DNA of 12,921 nt from Terriglobia bacterium (GTDB taxonomy: Bacteria; Acidobacteriota; Terriglobia; UBA7540): the NCBI GenBank assembly GCA_020072905.1, contig JAIQGB010000077.1:1-12921 (forward strand), written 5' to 3'. The notes under the pieces are model-generated. The model searched no databases, was not told where the DNA came from, and saw only the letters and a program-made list of their open reading frames with translations. Shown in pieces: positions 1 to 7,364 of the stretch; within the stretch, counting starts at the first letter, position 1, and the number at the start of each line of letters is the position of its first letter. The position numbers and the translations under genes are program-made.

Positions 1-528
1 CCTGGTGATGCAAACGAAGTCGTGGAAGCGTACCGCTACATCATCCAACTGCATCACAAGCCTGCCGTGCTTGCGCTTTCGCGTCAACCCTTGCCGACCC
101 TTGATCGGAAAAAATACGCGCCGGCATCCGGTGTTGCGCGCGGCGCTTATGTACTGGCCGACCCTCCGGCCGGCAATGCCGAAGTGATCCTCATTGCTTC
201 GGGGAGTGAGCTCTTTCTGGCTGTGCAAGCCCATGAGAAACTGCTCGCCGAGGGGATTCGCTCTCGCGTGGTATCCATGCCATCCTGGGATATTTTCGAG
301 GACCAGCCACGGGAATACAGGGACAGCGTCCTGCCCTCCAGCGTGAAAGCGCGTGTCGCCATAGAACAGGCATCCACCTTCGGGTGGGAGCGTTACGTCG
401 GGCTGAAAGGTACAGTCATCGGCATGACCCGTTTCGGCGCCTCGGCGCCTTACAAAATCCTTGCAGAAAAGCTTGGATTCACTGCGGCCGCGGTCATCCG
501 GCGGGGGAAAGAGTTGTTGGGCCGATAG
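1..528 (+). CDS. tkt: Transketolase, C-terminal part (5' truncated by window)
   Basis: Transketolase moves two-carbon ketol units between sugar phosphates in the cytoplasmic non-oxidative pentose phosphate pathway, using thiamine diphosphate. The frame is open from base 1, so the gene begins outside the window; about 175 residues are visible. They cover the end of the pyrimidine-binding domain and the whole C-terminal domain. Typical stretches are PGDANEVVEAYR at the very start, LSRQPLPTLDR (residues about 24-34; its Arg belongs to the substrate phosphate site in the family), VILIASGSE, and the terminal FGASAPYKILAEKLGFT. The thiamine-binding and catalytic regions lie upstream and cannot be judged. 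It ends with TAG at 526-528, 46 bases before the isomerase gene on the same strand, and is probably in the same operon. Confidence 0.94.
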   Translation, partial: PGDANEVVEAYRYIIQLHHKPAVLALSRQPLPTLDRKKYAPASGVARGAYVLADPPAGNAEVILIASGSELFLAVQAHEKLLAEGIRSRVVSMPSWDIFEDQPREYRDSVLPSSVKARVAIEQASTFGWERYVGLKGTVIGMTRFGASAPYKILAEKLGFTAAAVIRRGKELLGR

Positions 529-563
529 GTTCTCGGGCCGAACATCGGCCATTGAATAGCTGC

Positions 564-570
564 GGAGGGG
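564..570 (+). promoter_or_regulatory. Ribosome binding site fixing a TTG start for pgi
   Basis: GGAGGGG lies 4 bases before TTG at 575. No ATG or GTG in a sensible position competes, so this purine-rich site decides the TTG start of the isomerase gene. Confidence 0.6.
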
Positions 571-574
571 TCTT

Positions 575-2311
575 TTGACGGCTTTGGATACTGCGGTGCG
601 CGGCAGACTGACGAAACTTCGGGAGCAAAACTTCGCGCGAAGGCTCTGGGAGCGTGATCCCTCGCTCTGGAAGGCGGAGGCCGAGCATCAGCGGATCATC
701 CGGAATGCACTCGGCTGGCTGTCCGTACCGCGGCTGATGCTCGGTGAACTCGATTCGCTGCAGCGGTTCGTCGAGGAAGTCAGGGCGGAAGGTTACACGC
801 ATGCCGTGGTGCTGGGCATGGGCGGCAGCAGCCTCTGTCCGGAGGTCTGCCGGGCCACTTTTGGAACCGCGCCCGGATTCCTCAATCTTCAGGTTCTCGA
901 CTCGACCATCCCTGCCAGCGTCGCGCAGGTTGAGAAATCCCTCGACCTGCTGAAGACCCTCTTTCTGCTATCGAGCAAGTCCGGCGGGACCGTCGAACCG
1001 CTAAGCTTCTTCGCCTACTTCTTTGACCTGCTCGAGAAGGCCAAAGGCGATCGCGCCGGGGAGAACTTTGTTGCCGTCACCGATCCCGGGACAGCGCTCG
1101 AAAAACTGGCGCGGGAAAAACGCTTCCGTCGAGTTTTCCATGGCCAGCCGGATATCGGCGGGCGGTATTCCGCGCTCTCGAACTTCGGCATGGTGCCGGC
1201 GGCGCTTGAGGGCGTGGATGTCCGGAGGCTCCTCAGCCGCGCGGAAGAGATGGCCGGAGCTTGCGCGCCGGACATCCCTCTCGACCGTAATCCTGCTGTC
1301 GCTCTGGGCGCCTTGCTCGGCGAGGCGGCGCGCAGCGGCAGGGACAAGCTGACATTCGTGATGTCCCCAGGCATCTACACCTTTGCCGACTGGGCGGAGC
1401 AACTTCTCGCGGAAAGCACCGGCAAGGAAGGGAAGGGGTTGGTGCCGGTCGTCCGCGAGTACCTCAACGCGCCGGAGTCCTACGGCAGCGACCGCGTGTT
1501 CATTCACATCACGCTGACTTCGGAGTTGAATCGCACCGTGCAGAAGCGGCTGGAATCCCTCGAGGCAGCGGGCCATCCGGTGGTGCGCTTCGAACTCGCC
1601 GATCCGTACGACCTCGGCGGGGAGTTTTTCCGCTGGGAGATTGCCACGGCAACCGCCGGGGCGCTGCTGGGGATCAATCCGTTTGATCAGCCCAACGTCC
1701 AGGAGAGCAAGGACAACACGAACCGCCTCCTCGGCCAATATCGCGCCCAAGGGCGATTCGCGGAGGATGCGCTCGTCGCCGAATTCGAGGGCATCAAGAT
1801 TTCATGCCCGCCGGCGCTCTACGCCAGGTTCCAGGAGAAGCTCCAAATGCGCGAGGGCATGACGCCCGCGGAGCTAGTCGCGGCATTTCTCGGAGACGGG
1901 AACCCCCGGAGCTATGTGGCGCTGCTGCCCTATCTTGAGTCCTCGAGCGGCCACAAAGCAGCCATTCAGGTGCTTCGCCTTAAGGTCCGCGATGGACTTC
2001 GCGTGGCGACGACCGTGGGCTACGGTCCACGCTACCTGCACTCGACTGGCCAGTTGCACAAAGGCGGGGCGGCCAACGGCCTCTTCATTTTACTCACGGC
2101 AGACGATCGCCAGGACTTGCCGGTGCCCGGGCAACCTTACACCTTCTCGGTCTTGAAACAGGCTCAGGCCCTTGGGGACTACCAGGCCCTCGCGAGCAAG
2201 GGGCGGCCGGTCATACGCTTCCACCTGGGGACGGCGATCCAGACGGGTTTGGATAACCTTGCAAGCCTGATCAAGGCGGCACTGAGCAAGCTGCAAGACA
2301 TCGGCAGGTAG
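575..2311 (+). CDS. pgi: Glucose-6-phosphate isomerase of the transaldolase-PGI fusion type, unfused
   Basis: Interconverts glucose-6-phosphate and fructose-6-phosphate in the cytoplasm, joining glycolysis to the pentose phosphate pathway. The 578 residues show two SIS folds: GMGGSSL (81-87) and SKSGGTVE (134-141) in the first, then GGRYSALSNFG (195-205), the AESTGKEGKG segment (279-288; family catalytic Glu region) and NPFDQPNVQESK (368-379). The C-terminal part has GPRYLHSTGQLHKGG (484-498), which resembles the PGI half of bifunctional transaldolase/PGI proteins more than classical PGI. The transaldolase half (about 370 residues) is absent: the protein starts at TTG 575 behind its own RBS, and transketolase ends just upstream. 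It is about as long as a full PGI domain, so it should be active alone. The neighbours place it in the pentose phosphate operon. Confidence 0.9.
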   Translation: MTALDTAVRGRLTKLREQNFARRLWERDPSLWKAEAEHQRIIRNALGWLSVPRLMLGELDSLQRFVEEVRAEGYTHAVVLGMGGSSLCPEVCRATFGTAPGFLNLQVLDSTIPASVAQVEKSLDLLKTLFLLSSKSGGTVEPLSFFAYFFDLLEKAKGDRAGENFVAVTDPGTALEKLAREKRFRRVFHGQPDIGGRYSALSNFGMVPAALEGVDVRRLLSRAEEMAGACAPDIPLDRNPAVALGALLGEAARSGRDKLTFVMSPGIYTFADWAEQLLAESTGKEGKGLVPVVREYLNAPESYGSDRVFIHITLTSELNRTVQKRLESLEAAGHPVVRFELADPYDLGGEFFRWEIATATAGALLGINPFDQPNVQESKDNTNRLLGQYRAQGRFAEDALVAEFEGIKISCPPALYARFQEKLQMREGMTPAELVAAFLGDGNPRSYVALLPYLESSSGHKAAIQVLRLKVRDGLRVATTVGYGPRYLHSTGQLHKGGAANGLFILLTADDRQDLPVPGQPYTFSVLKQAQALGDYQALASKGRPVIRFHLGTAIQTGLDNLASLIKAALSKLQDIGR

Positions 2312-2390
2312 TCGGATATCGAAGGGCTCGCTCTTGCGGCAGTCTCACGAGGATTGCCTTACGGCCACCAACATGCCGGATGCCAACCCC

Positions 2391-3926
2391 ATGAAAAACC
2401 CCCTGCGTGAAGGATTGCAGGCGCACCGTTCACCGGAGCCCTGCTCGATGGTGATCTTCGGCGCCTCCGGCGACCTGACGGAGCGGAAGATCGTCCCCGC
2501 CCTTTACTACCTGTCGCGCGAACGCCTGCTTCCGCCCGGCTTCTCGGTGATCGGTTGCGGGCGAACCCCTTTCACCGACGATCAGTTCCGCGCCAAGATG
2601 CAGGAAGCGGTCGCCGAGCACCTGCAACTTCCGGCGGAGGAAAAAGCAGCGTTCGCAAGCGGGTTCGGGAAAGGGATTTTCTACCTCACCGGCGATTTCA
2701 GCCAGGCTGCCCCGTATGAACAAATGAAAGCCCTCCTCGATCGCCTTGACCACGAGCGTGGGACTTGCGGCAACCGGCTCTTCTATCTCGCCACGCCTCC
2801 GAGTTTCTTCCCCGTGACGATCCGACAACTGGGGGCCGCCGGCTTGGCCCGGCCCAAAGACCCGAGCTGCAATTGGACGCGTATCGTCATCGAAAAACCC
2901 TTTGGGCGGGACCTCACCAGCGCGCGCGACCTAGATCAAACCGTCACCGAGGTCTTTAACGAAAATCAGGTTTATCGCATCGACCATTACTTGGGCAAAG
3001 AGACCGTTCAGAATCTCCTCGTCCTGCGCTTTGCCAACGGGGTCTTCGAGCCCATCTGGAACCGCCGCTACATTGACCACGTCCAGATCAGCGTGGCGGA
3101 AGACCTGGGCGTTGAGAATCGCGGCTCGTACTACGAGGAAGCCGGATTGCTCCGCGACATGATCCAAAACCACGTGATGCAATTGCTGAGCCTCGTGGCC
3201 ATGGAGCCACCCGCCACCTTTCTGGCCACCGCGGTGCGCGACGAGAAGGCGAAAGTCCTCCGCGCGATTCGAGCGATTCCGGTGGAACGCGTCCCCGAGT
3301 TCGCCGTGCGCGCACAATATGCCGAAGGGTTTGCCCGTGGCTTGAAGGTTCCCGCCTATCGCGCGGAGCCCAAAGTGGCGAGGGATTCCGTGACGGAAAC
3401 CTATGCGGCGTTCAAATTCTACATCGATAACTGGCGCTGGGCCGATGTCCCGTTCTATCTGCGCTCCGGGAAGCGCCTGGCCAAGCGCGCCTCGGAGATT
3501 TCCATCCAGTTCCGGCGCGTCCCCCACCTGCTTTTCCGCGACACGCCGAGCGAGCAGATCGATCCGAACCTGCTGGCGATCCATATCCAACCGGACGAAG
3601 GTATCTCACTGAGGTTCAGTGCCAAGGCTCCGGGCCCGACGATGCAAATCCGCCCCGTGGTGATGGATTTTCGTTACGGTGAGTCGTTTGGGGCCTCTCC
3701 CCCCACGGCCTACGAAACCTTGCTGCTCGATTGCATGCTTGGGGATGCGACGCTCTTCAACCGCGAAGATGCCGTGGAGCTCTCCTGGGAGCTCATGGAC
3801 CCGATCCTGACGCGTTGGAAAGAGGACGGTGCGAAGGGATTGGCTTTCTACGAAGCAGGAACCTGGGGTCCGGCCGAAGCAGATAAGTTCATTAAGGCGG
3901 ACGGGAGGCGCTGGCAACGCCTCTAG
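2391..3926 (+). CDS. zwf: Glucose-6-phosphate 1-dehydrogenase
   Basis: Oxidises glucose-6-phosphate to 6-phosphogluconolactone, producing NADPH; first enzyme of the oxidative pentose phosphate pathway, cytoplasmic. From ATG 2391 it has 511 residues, normal for the family. The Rossmann motif GASGDLTERK is at 24-33, EKPFG with its conserved Lys at 168-172, the active-site signature RIDHYLGKE at 196-204, and the RGSYYEEAGLLRDMIQNH block at 244-261. The start is uncertain. ATG 2373 is also in frame, and TTG 2334 has a better ribosome site (GAAGGG at 2321-2326, 7 bases away), giving 530 residues. I chose 2391 because MKNPLREGL leads directly into the conserved N-terminus. It lies between pgi and opcA, and the opcA product is expected to assemble or activate it. 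Confidence 0.95.
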   Translation: MKNPLREGLQAHRSPEPCSMVIFGASGDLTERKIVPALYYLSRERLLPPGFSVIGCGRTPFTDDQFRAKMQEAVAEHLQLPAEEKAAFASGFGKGIFYLTGDFSQAAPYEQMKALLDRLDHERGTCGNRLFYLATPPSFFPVTIRQLGAAGLARPKDPSCNWTRIVIEKPFGRDLTSARDLDQTVTEVFNENQVYRIDHYLGKETVQNLLVLRFANGVFEPIWNRRYIDHVQISVAEDLGVENRGSYYEEAGLLRDMIQNHVMQLLSLVAMEPPATFLATAVRDEKAKVLRAIRAIPVERVPEFAVRAQYAEGFARGLKVPAYRAEPKVARDSVTETYAAFKFYIDNWRWADVPFYLRSGKRLAKRASEISIQFRRVPHLLFRDTPSEQIDPNLLAIHIQPDEGISLRFSAKAPGPTMQIRPVVMDFRYGESFGASPPTAYETLLLDCMLGDATLFNREDAVELSWELMDPILTRWKEDGAKGLAFYEAGTWGPAEADKFIKADGRRWQRL

Positions 3927-3939
3927 ACACTTTGAGCAG

Positions 3940-3945
3940 AGAGGA
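3940..3945 (+). promoter_or_regulatory. Ribosome binding site fixing a TTG start for opcA
   Basis: AGAGGA lies 5 bases upstream of TTG at 3951, in the 24-base gap after zwf. It supports TTG as the opcA start. Confidence 0.6.
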
Positions 3946-3950
3946 AGAAA

Positions 3951-5099
3951 TTGGCAGAGACCCTCGAACCCGTCACACTCGGTGAGCCGCGGCCGGCCGA
4001 TGTGGCTGCCATCGAGCGGGATCTCTCGGCGCTTTGGAAGTCGATGGCGGCCGGGAACTCCCAGCGCGAGGCGGTCACCAGGGCCTGCGCCCTGACGCTG
4101 CTCGTCTACGTGGAGAGCGAAGAGGCCAGCCAGAAGGTCAGCGGTCTCATCGGCGGCATCATCGCGCAGAACCCCTGCCGCGTCGTGGTGATGGTCGTCC
4201 AGCCGGACGCGGCCGAACCGTCGCTGACCGCGCGGATTTCGGCCCACTGCCACCTTCCCAAGGCGGGGGAGAAGCAGGTCTGTTGTGAACAGATTGAGCT
4301 GCTGGCGCGCGGCGATGCTGTACGGGACCTCGACAATGTGGTTGTACCCCTGACGGTTCCTGGCCTGCCCGTCGTCTTGTGGTGGCGCGCCGGTAGCTTT
4401 ACTCCGCCCGATTACTTCCGCGGCATTTTTCGCGTGACCGACCATTTGGTCGTGGACTCCGCCCGGTTTCCGGATCCGGCAAGAGATCTTGGCAAGCTTG
4501 CCGCGGAGCTCAAACGCCTCTCCGCAGTTGTTCCGGTTTCCGATCTGAACTGGACCCGTATGACTCCCTGGCGGGGACTCATCGCGCAGTGCTTCGACCC
4601 CGCGGAGACCATCGAGTATCTGGAGCAATTGACCGAGGTGCGGGTCGAATACGAAGAGGAGTCCCCGCGCTGGAGCGCGCAGAGTGCCCAGGCGCTGCTC
4701 CTGATCGGATGGCTGGCCAGTCGTTTGGGGTGGGAACCTGACCGCGCCGACGAGCCACTGACAGCAAAGGGGAGTCCGGTTTTGTTCAAGTCTCGCCGCG
4801 GCGGTGTCAGTGTCGAGCGAGCGCCTAGAAAATTTGAGGGAGGAGGCACCGGTGTCTGTTTCTCAATTGTTCTGACTGCTGGTGGGGGCTTGCCGGCGGT
4901 GTTTTCTTTGAGGCGCGGAGCCGGCGGAAAGTATGCGGTCGTGCGCCGGGAGCTGACGGGCCGCCCACCCGTCGAGGGCACCGCGCGCCTCGAGGTGTAC
5001 GACGAGGTCGAGCTCGTGAACGAAGGGATCAAGTCTGCCGGCCGCGATGCGATCTTTGAAGAGGCGCTGGAGATGGTCGCCCGCATCACGACAGGTTGA
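3951..5099 (+). CDS. opcA: Glucose-6-phosphate dehydrogenase assembly protein OpcA
   Basis: OpcA is a non-catalytic partner first described in cyanobacteria, where it promotes G6PDH oligomerisation and activity in response to redox state. This 382-residue protein has the two-part layout of the family: an N-terminal region with CALTLLVYVE (46-55) and the IAQNPCRVVVM strand (71-81), then VPGLPVVLWWRAG (136-148) with the hallmark WWR, a middle region with DLNWTRMTPWRGLIAQCF (198-215), and a C-terminal beta-rich domain from about 275. Its place 24 bases after zwf is the classic arrangement. Seven cysteines are visible, including a vicinal pair at 111-112; whether they are redox-active is unknown. 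It starts at TTG with a good RBS. No signal peptide or membrane segment is seen, so it should be cytoplasmic. Confidence 0.88.
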   Translation: MAETLEPVTLGEPRPADVAAIERDLSALWKSMAAGNSQREAVTRACALTLLVYVESEEASQKVSGLIGGIIAQNPCRVVVMVVQPDAAEPSLTARISAHCHLPKAGEKQVCCEQIELLARGDAVRDLDNVVVPLTVPGLPVVLWWRAGSFTPPDYFRGIFRVTDHLVVDSARFPDPARDLGKLAAELKRLSAVVPVSDLNWTRMTPWRGLIAQCFDPAETIEYLEQLTEVRVEYEEESPRWSAQSAQALLLIGWLASRLGWEPDRADEPLTAKGSPVLFKSRRGGVSVERAPRKFEGGGTGVCFSIVLTAGGGLPAVFSLRRGAGGKYAVVRRELTGRPPVEGTARLEVYDEVELVNEGIKSAGRDAIFEEALEMVARITTG

Positions 5100-5143
5100 A
5101 AAGGTGGCCCGGCGGCGAAGTCGCCTGACCTGCTCTCACTGAC

Positions 5144-5908
5144 ATGCCTGGACCCGATCTCCGCACCTTCGCCAGTCTTGAGGAACTCAGCCGCGCTGCG
5201 GCGGCGCGCTTCGCGGAGTTCTGCCAGGAGCGGCTCGCCCGGGAGAGCATCTTCACAGCCGCCCTTTCCGGCGGCTCGACCCCCAAGCGGCTGTACGAAA
5301 TCCTCGGCGGCCCGGAATTCTCCGGAAGTATTCCCTGGCCCCGCGTGCACTTGTTCCAGGCGGACGAGCGGTGTGTGCCGCCGGACCACGCCGAGAGCAA
5401 TTACCGCATGATCCGTGAGACGTTATTGGACCGCGTACGCATCCCGCAGTCGAATGTTCACCGTGTACAGGCGGAACTGGCGAACCCGGAGGAGTCCGCA
5501 GAATTCTACGCTCAGGAACTGAACCGAATGTTCCGGCCCAAGCCCGGCGGGATTCCGAATTTGGATCTGGTGTTCTTGGGAATGGGCCCCGACGGACACA
5601 CCGCGTCGTTGTTTCCCGGCTCGGCGGCGCTGGCGGAGCGCGTGAAGTGGGTCTCGGCCAACTTCGTCGAAAAGCTTCATGCGAACCGGGTGACGCTGAC
5701 TTATCCGCTCTTGAATGCCGCCCGCGAAGTCATTTTCCTCGTTGCCGGCCACGAAAAGGCGGAGACTCTGCGGCAGGTGCTCGAGGGGCCGCACGAGCCG
5801 GAGCGCCTGCCGTCGCAGGGCATTCGGCCGGCGGACGGCCGGCTCAGTTGGTATGTGGACGCGGCAGCCGCCGGGCGGCTGAAGAATGCAACAGGGAGTG
5901 CCGGATGA
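5144..5908 (+). CDS. pgl: 6-phosphogluconolactonase
   Basis: Hydrolyses 6-phosphogluconolactone, the product of the zwf enzyme, to 6-phosphogluconate in the cytoplasm. The 254 residues match the DevB/Pgl type of the NagB-like fold. ALSGGSTPKRLYEIL (40-54) forms the phosphate-binding loop, FQADERCVPPDHAESNYRM (71-89) carries the conserved DER and NY residues, and LVFLGMGPDGHTASLFPGS (142-160) contains the catalytic GPDGHTAS block. ATG 5144 is the first possible start, because an in-frame stop (TGA 5126-5128) lies just upstream. No clear Shine-Dalgarno sequence precedes it; the 44-base gap after opcA holds only a small GGCGA/TCGCC hairpin (5114-5125). Its stop codon overlaps the rpe start (ATGA), so the two are probably translationally coupled. 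Confidence 0.93.
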   Translation: MPGPDLRTFASLEELSRAAAARFAEFCQERLARESIFTAALSGGSTPKRLYEILGGPEFSGSIPWPRVHLFQADERCVPPDHAESNYRMIRETLLDRVRIPQSNVHRVQAELANPEESAEFYAQELNRMFRPKPGGIPNLDLVFLGMGPDGHTASLFPGSAALAERVKWVSANFVEKLHANRVTLTYPLLNAAREVIFLVAGHEKAETLRQVLEGPHEPERLPSQGIRPADGRLSWYVDAAAAGRLKNATGSAG

Positions 5909-6573
5909 TTCGCATTGCTCCTTCCATCCTTTCCGCGGACTTCGCGCGGTTGGGCGAACAGGTTCAGGCTGTCGAGGCCGCGGGGGTCGACCGAATCCAG
6001 ATTGACGTGATGGACGGGCGGTTCGTGCCCAACATCACCTTCGGTCCCATCGCCGTCGCCTGCCTTCGGCCCTTAACCCGTTTGACGCTCGAAGCCCACC
6101 TGATGGTGGAGCGGCCCGAGGACTTCATCGAGAGCTTTGCGCGCGCCGGGGCGGACACCATCATCATCCACCAGGAAGCGACCCCCCATCTGCATCGAGC
6201 CCTCCAGCAAATCCACGCGTTGGGGAAAAAAGCAGGGGTGGCGATCAATCCCGCAACGCCGGCCATCCTGATCTCCGAGGTCCTCGCAAATGTCGAATTG
6301 GTGCTCGTCATGACGGTCAATCCCGGCTTTGGCGGGCAGGAATTCATCCCGGAGACTCTGGGAAAGATTCGGCAGGTGAGGAACGCCCTTCGCCAGCGCA
6401 ATCACCCATGCGATGTGGAAGTAGACGGCGGCATCTATGAGGAGACAGTGCGACGAGTGGTGGAGGCCGGCGCGAACGTGCTGGTGGCCGGCTCGGCCGT
6501 TTACGACGCCAAAGACGGTGCAGTCGCTGCCATTCAGAGGCTCCTCGCCCGCGCTGGAAGTGAGCCCGATTAG
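5905..6573 (+). CDS. rpe: Ribulose-phosphate 3-epimerase
   Basis: Interconverts ribulose-5-phosphate and xylulose-5-phosphate in the pentose phosphate pathway, supplying transketolase. The 222-residue TIM barrel is full length. It shows APSILSADF (5-13), DVMDGRFVPNITFG (34-47) with catalytic Asp34, EAHLMV (63-68) with metal-ligand His65, MTVNPGFGGQEF (136-147; phosphate loop) and EVDGGI (172-177) with catalytic Asp174. An oddity: the metal-ligand His two residues before the first catalytic Asp in well-studied homologues is Gln32 here (RIQIDVMDG). The start ATG overlaps the pgl stop by 4 bases and is preceded by GGGAG at 5893-5897. An in-frame upstream extension through pgl is not used. Last gene of the operon; a stem-loop follows. 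Confidence 0.95.
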   Translation: MIRIAPSILSADFARLGEQVQAVEAAGVDRIQIDVMDGRFVPNITFGPIAVACLRPLTRLTLEAHLMVERPEDFIESFARAGADTIIIHQEATPHLHRALQQIHALGKKAGVAINPATPAILISEVLANVELVLVMTVNPGFGGQEFIPETLGKIRQVRNALRQRNHPCDVEVDGGIYEETVRRVVEAGANVLVAGSAVYDAKDGAVAAIQRLLARAGSEPD

Positions 6574-6639
6574 GCTGAGCTTTCTGCGGCGTCTTCTGTG
6601 AGGCCAGCGACACAGGTGGCAGGGATGGATTCGCGGGCG

Positions 6640-6670
6640 CGGCCGGCGCCGAAGACCCGAGCGCCGGCCG
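6640..6670 (+). terminator. Stem-loop terminator between convergent rpe and the dps-like gene
   Basis: CGGCCGGCGC (6640-6649) and GCGCCGGCCG (6661-6670) form a perfect 10-bp stem with an 11-base loop. A pyrimidine-rich tail (TTGTCCGTCTTCT) follows on the plus strand, though it is not a pure U-tract. It sits 66 bases after the rpe stop and 13 bases beyond the stop of the convergent ferritin-like gene, so it could serve both directions, more convincingly for rpe. Confidence 0.6.
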
Positions 6671-6683
6671 TTGTCCGTCTTCT

Positions 6684-7250
6684 CTAGTCGTGAAGGAACT
6701 TGCGAAGGTAAGGCGAGTTCCGCTCGAAGCCGGTCCCCTGACGACGGAAGTGCCCGGAAGGCCCTTCTCCTAGAAACTCCGAGAACCAAGCCTCGTGCTC
6801 AATCTCCTCGTGCAGGATGGCGAGGGCAAGGTCGTAAGTGCGGTGGTCCTTGCCAGCCGTCATATTGCAGATGGCCGTATAGCCCGCGACAGCACACCGC
6901 TCGGCTTTCACCAGCACGTCGAGCATGGCCTTGACGTCGGTCGGCTTGTCCGGCAGATAGGCGGGTGGGCAAGCGGAGATATCGTGGAATTCGTTCATGT
7001 TCCGCGGCAGCTTGCCACCCAGCTCGTAGATGCGCGGCACCAGGGCCTCGAAGTGATTGCGATCTTCGATGCGCGCGTCCTCAGTGATTTCCTTCAATCC
7101 CTCGCCATCCAGCCCGATCAGGTTCACGCGCAGGATGGTGTAGTAATAGTAGGTGGTGAGTTCGGCGGAGGCATTGCGGACCAGCATATCCAGCAGCTTG
7201 TCCACGTCCACGCCGGCCTTCTGCACCACTTCGCGGGCAACTCGAGCCAT
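6684..7250 (-). CDS. Dps-like ferritin family protein (DPSL / thioferritin type)
   Basis: Predicted iron-oxidising, cage-forming protein that protects cytoplasm and DNA from peroxide. The 188-residue product is a ferritin-like four-helix bundle: helix A with ASAELTTYYYYTILR (27-41; Glu30 a likely metal ligand), helix B with EDARIEDRNHFE (57-68), and a late helix with HEEIEHEAWF (147-156) holding an ExxH motif (149-152). Cysteines in ISACPPAYLP (Cys94) and KAERCAV (Cys119) match the buried pair that defines the archaeal/bacterial DPSL or thioferritin group, as in Sulfolobus and Bacteroides. SGHFRR near residue 165 is also typical of the group. Start: ATG at 7250, with AGGAG (7263-7259 on the minus strand) 8 bases upstream; a longer frame to 7313 lacks this support. 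It is divergent from oxyR, which fits peroxide induction. Confidence 0.9.
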   Translation of the reverse strand: MARVAREVVQKAGVDVDKLLDMLVRNASAELTTYYYYTILRVNLIGLDGEGLKEITEDARIEDRNHFEALVPRIYELGGKLPRNMNEFHDISACPPAYLPDKPTDVKAMLDVLVKAERCAVAGYTAICNMTAGKDHRTYDLALAILHEEIEHEAWFSEFLGEGPSGHFRRQGTGFERNSPYLRKFLHD

Positions 7251-7288
7251 AGTCTCATCTCCTTTCGCCTTTAGGCAGGCGAGGCCCC

Positions 7289-7302
7289 GGGGAGCACTCC
7301 CC
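7289..7302 (-). other. GC hairpin in the dps-like gene leader
   Basis: GGGGA (7289-7293) and TCCCC (7298-7302) can pair around a 4-base loop. It lies between the predicted promoter and the ribosome site, so it would be in the 5' leader RNA. There is no evidence for a function. Confidence 0.3.
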
Positions 7303-7308
7303 CGTCCA

Positions 7309-7348
7309 CGCAAGCGTTGTGATCGAAACGCCTCGATTTTCGCTTGCG
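7309..7348. repeat. Nested inverted repeat in the dps-like/oxyR intergenic region
   Basis: CGCAAGCG (7309-7316) is exactly inverted as CGCTTGCG (7341-7348). Nested inside is ATCGA (7322-7326) with TCGAT (7333-7337). The element spans the predicted -10 and transcription start of the dps-like gene, so it is more likely a DNA-level binding site than an RNA hairpin. It is unrelated to the OxyR motif further upstream. Confidence 0.45.
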
Positions 7349-7364
7349 CTCACCCATAGGTCAA
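7336..7364 (-). promoter_or_regulatory. Predicted promoter of the dps-like gene
   Basis: Read on the minus strand: TTGACC (7364-7359) as -35, a 17-base spacer, and GAAAAT (7341-7336) as -10. The -35 is near consensus and the -10 is weak, as is common at activator-dependent promoters. The predicted OxyR operator ends one base upstream of the -35. Confidence 0.55.

Noticed and set aside
1001..1750. 249-codon minus-strand frame inside pgi
   Set aside because: It lies entirely within conserved isomerase coding sequence and has no recognisable domain or ribosome site.
3606..4628. Long open frame (340 codons) antisense to the zwf/opcA junction
   Set aside because: It spans two recognisable sense genes, gives no known protein motif, and is the kind of antisense frame GC-rich codon use produces.
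5102..5131. Small hairpin between opcA and pgl as a terminator or riboswitch
   Set aside because: The stem is only 4-5 bp with no T-tract, and the flanking genes belong to one operon.
4412..5389. 325-codon minus-strand frame over opcA and pgl
   Set aside because: Low-complexity Ser/Arg/Pro-rich translation typical of a GC shadow, opposite two solid genes.
5647..5904. In-frame upstream extension of rpe through pgl
   Set aside because: The conserved epimerase N-terminus (MIRIAPSILSADF) starts at 5905 with its own GGGAG; the extension overlaps conserved pgl sequence.
7251..7313. N-terminal extension of the dps-like gene to 7313
   Set aside because: ATG 7250 has an excellent AGGAG 8 bases upstream; the extension includes that ribosome site and is not conserved-looking.
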